A DNA stretch of 64,000 nucleotides from Takifugu bimaculatus (lineage: Eukaryota; Chordata; Actinopteri; Tetraodontiformes; Tetraodontidae): positions 5,444,513-5,508,512 of the forward strand of contig CP034995.1 of the NCBI GenBank assembly GCA_004026145.2, written 5' to 3'. Numbering within the stretch: position 1 is the first letter of the stretch; each line of letters starts with the position of its first letter. The notes under the pieces were generated by a model. It ran no database searches and was not told the origin of the DNA. It saw only the letters and a list, made by a program, of their open reading frames with translations. Shown piece by piece: positions 62,574 through 64,000 of the stretch. The translations under genes and the position numbers were made by a program.

Positions 62574-64000
62574 TTATCTAGAAGGTACCACTTTCTCCCT
62601 GGCATTTGGCAACCCTTGAGTAGTCCCATTTGGTTTAGGTTTGTTCTTGACAGGGGTGGTACAAGAGAAGGTCTGGGTGGTGGCTTCCTGTGAGGTGCTG
62701 CGCCGCATGGTCCCTGCAGGCCGCGGCAGGAGCATGGGGACGGTTGGGGCTCGAACTGAGAGGGGCTGCCTGGTGGGATAAAGTCGTTGAGGAGAAGGGC
62801 TGTCGGTCCTGTAGTGAGCTGAGCTGAGGCTTCGGCGCGTTCGGATCAGGACAGATGGCAGCCTTCGAGGGCTGCTTGATGGGCCGGGGGTAGAAGTGGG
62901 GCGGGGACAAGAGGAGGAGGACCTGGGAAAACTCAGTTTATTTTTTCGATGTGTGCTCAGTCCAAATTTTGGGATTCTGCAGACAAAAAATAAGTGTAAG
63001 ATGTTATTTCTCAAGACTTACAAAAAGGAACTTCTACACACACAAAATTGCATCTGACTTTAGTTTTAACCAATGTGTGTCTGTGAACCATACCCATTCA
63101 TCAAGAAAGGCGCTTGTTTGGTAGGGTTGGGGTCTGCCACAGGCAGGGGAGTAGCAGCAGCTGAAGATCTTTTGAATGAAGTGACAGGCCTAGGGATCCT
63201 ACTCTTGGTGTCCTTGGAGCGGTGTTTTTCAGTAACCTGAACAAAGATGTTCCTTCTGGACTCTTGGGAGATGTGTGTGTCCTCCTCTGAGCTGGAAGCT
63301 CTTCTTTGCTCATCATCCCCAGACGATAATGATGATGCCCCAGAAGGCACTCTTCTCCTCATCCAGCGATTCTGCTGCTTCTGTACTAAAAAACGGGCCA
63401 AATCCGGATTCCTCGTGCGCCTTTGAAGCCATGCTGAGAAGGATGTAGACTCCTCTGAGCCCGATTTCTCCTCAGAAATGAGGACAGGAATTCGACTACG
63501 GCTTTGAGACAGTGAAGGAGCCTGGGATTCTTGTCTGGTTGCCTGAACCGTTGAAGATTTTTCACTATTTAACTGTTGTTTCTCATGGTCCTGTAAAAAA
63601 TCATGCGCTTCCGCTGGTACCTTAGGTTCTTGGATCAGCTTTGGAGACTCTGAGACAGTAATTGGACCATTCTTTGTACTGAGATGCCTTTCTGCTGGTA
63701 GGTTGTTCTCTGGGATAAAAACTTCTGGACATTCCTGTATCTTAGGTCCAACATCTACTTCACAGGAATAATTACCAGCTGAAGATTTGGTGTTTTCACA
63801 GTTACTGTCCTTGATGCAATGGCCATTAGAAGGCATGATGTTTAGGTGGGATGTCTCTGCAATATGGACGAAAGTGCGCTCCACTTTAGTGAAGGGTGGT
63901 GATGCTGGAGCGATGGGAAGAGTCAGTTTCAGATCTGATCGTAAGGCAGGAGACAGGCAGCCTGTCTCAGAGGATTCCAGCTGAACTGCTTGTTCATTAT
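62574..64000 (-). CDS. ttbk1: Tau-tubulin kinase 1, C-terminal two coding exons (partial)
   Basis: TTBK1 is a casein-kinase-like Ser/Thr kinase that phosphorylates tau and tubulin; only its non-catalytic tail is here. The penultimate exon (63094 to beyond 64000) is open to the window edge and ends in phase at MNG. After a 117-bp intron the last exon (62574-62976) continues with IPKFGLSTHRKNKLSF and ends VVPSR-stop. Family blocks are SRSRIPVLISEEKSGSEES, RNPDLARFLVQKQQNRW, ASSLSSGDDEQRRASSSEE and SRIPRPVTSF, which recall the human TTBK1 tail more than TTBK2. The rest is low-complexity, rich in Ser, Arg and Pro (SSSSCPRPTSTPGPSSSPRR). The kinase domain lies off the right edge. Confidence 0.82.

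Overview
This window is vertebrate nuclear DNA, most likely from a ray-finned (teleost) fish. It holds intron-bearing genes with GT-AG junctions whose proteins resemble human SOS1, RCOR3, PEX6 and TTBK1. They sit in a dense and diverse transposon load: L2-type LINEs, a LINE with a restriction-like endonuclease, a Penelope-like element, several hATs, PIF/Harbinger, LTR remnants and tRNA-derived SINEs, plus long CA/GT microsatellites. That mixture is typical of teleosts. I assign no species. Nothing prokaryotic (operon, CRISPR, phage) is present.

Layout. (1) 207-15309, minus strand: the first ten coding exons of sos1. They encode the histone folds, the DH domain, the PH domain and the start of the Ras-exchanger module; the catalytic half lies beyond the left edge. 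Its first intron holds two nested hAT transposons and a TATACTG-rich repeat field. (2) About 17.1-32.4 kb: a transposon graveyard. It contains a Harbinger copy, LINE pieces, an RT/RNase H remnant of an LTR element, and a nearly full-length L2 LINE (23598-28618) inserted into an older restriction-endonuclease LINE with a matching 6-bp target duplication. (3) 32433-32859, minus: one orphan exon of an EAG-type potassium channel (kcnh1-like) carrying an in-frame one-residue loss in the S4 voltage sensor, with no sister exons recognised. (4) 33.3-36.8 kb: a solo LTR and a hAT derivative, each with a perfect target-site duplication. (5) 37843-46090, plus: complete rcor3 (12 coding exons, 553 aa), including one GC-AG intron. 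(6) 46.1-51.8 kb: 3' UTR and intergenic DNA with a decayed L2 tail. (7) 51817-57665, minus: complete pex6 (18 coding exons, 1022 aa), convergent with rcor3. (8) 58.7-61.5 kb: a Penelope-like element split by a 1.2-kb insertion. (9) 62574-64000, minus: the last two coding exons of ttbk1, running off the right edge.

The genes do not form a pathway. SOS1 activates Ras, RCOR3 is a CoREST-type chromatin corepressor, PEX6 is a peroxisome-biogenesis AAA ATPase and TTBK1 is a tau/tubulin kinase. They are chromosomal neighbours; the kcnh1-rcor3 and pex6-ttbk1 pairs recall human 1q32 and 6p21 order (from memory). The most unusual observations are the L2 element whose two ORFs share a frame across one TGA with no AUG for about 660 bases after it, the orphan channel exon, and dinucleotide repeats touching splice junctions in three genes.
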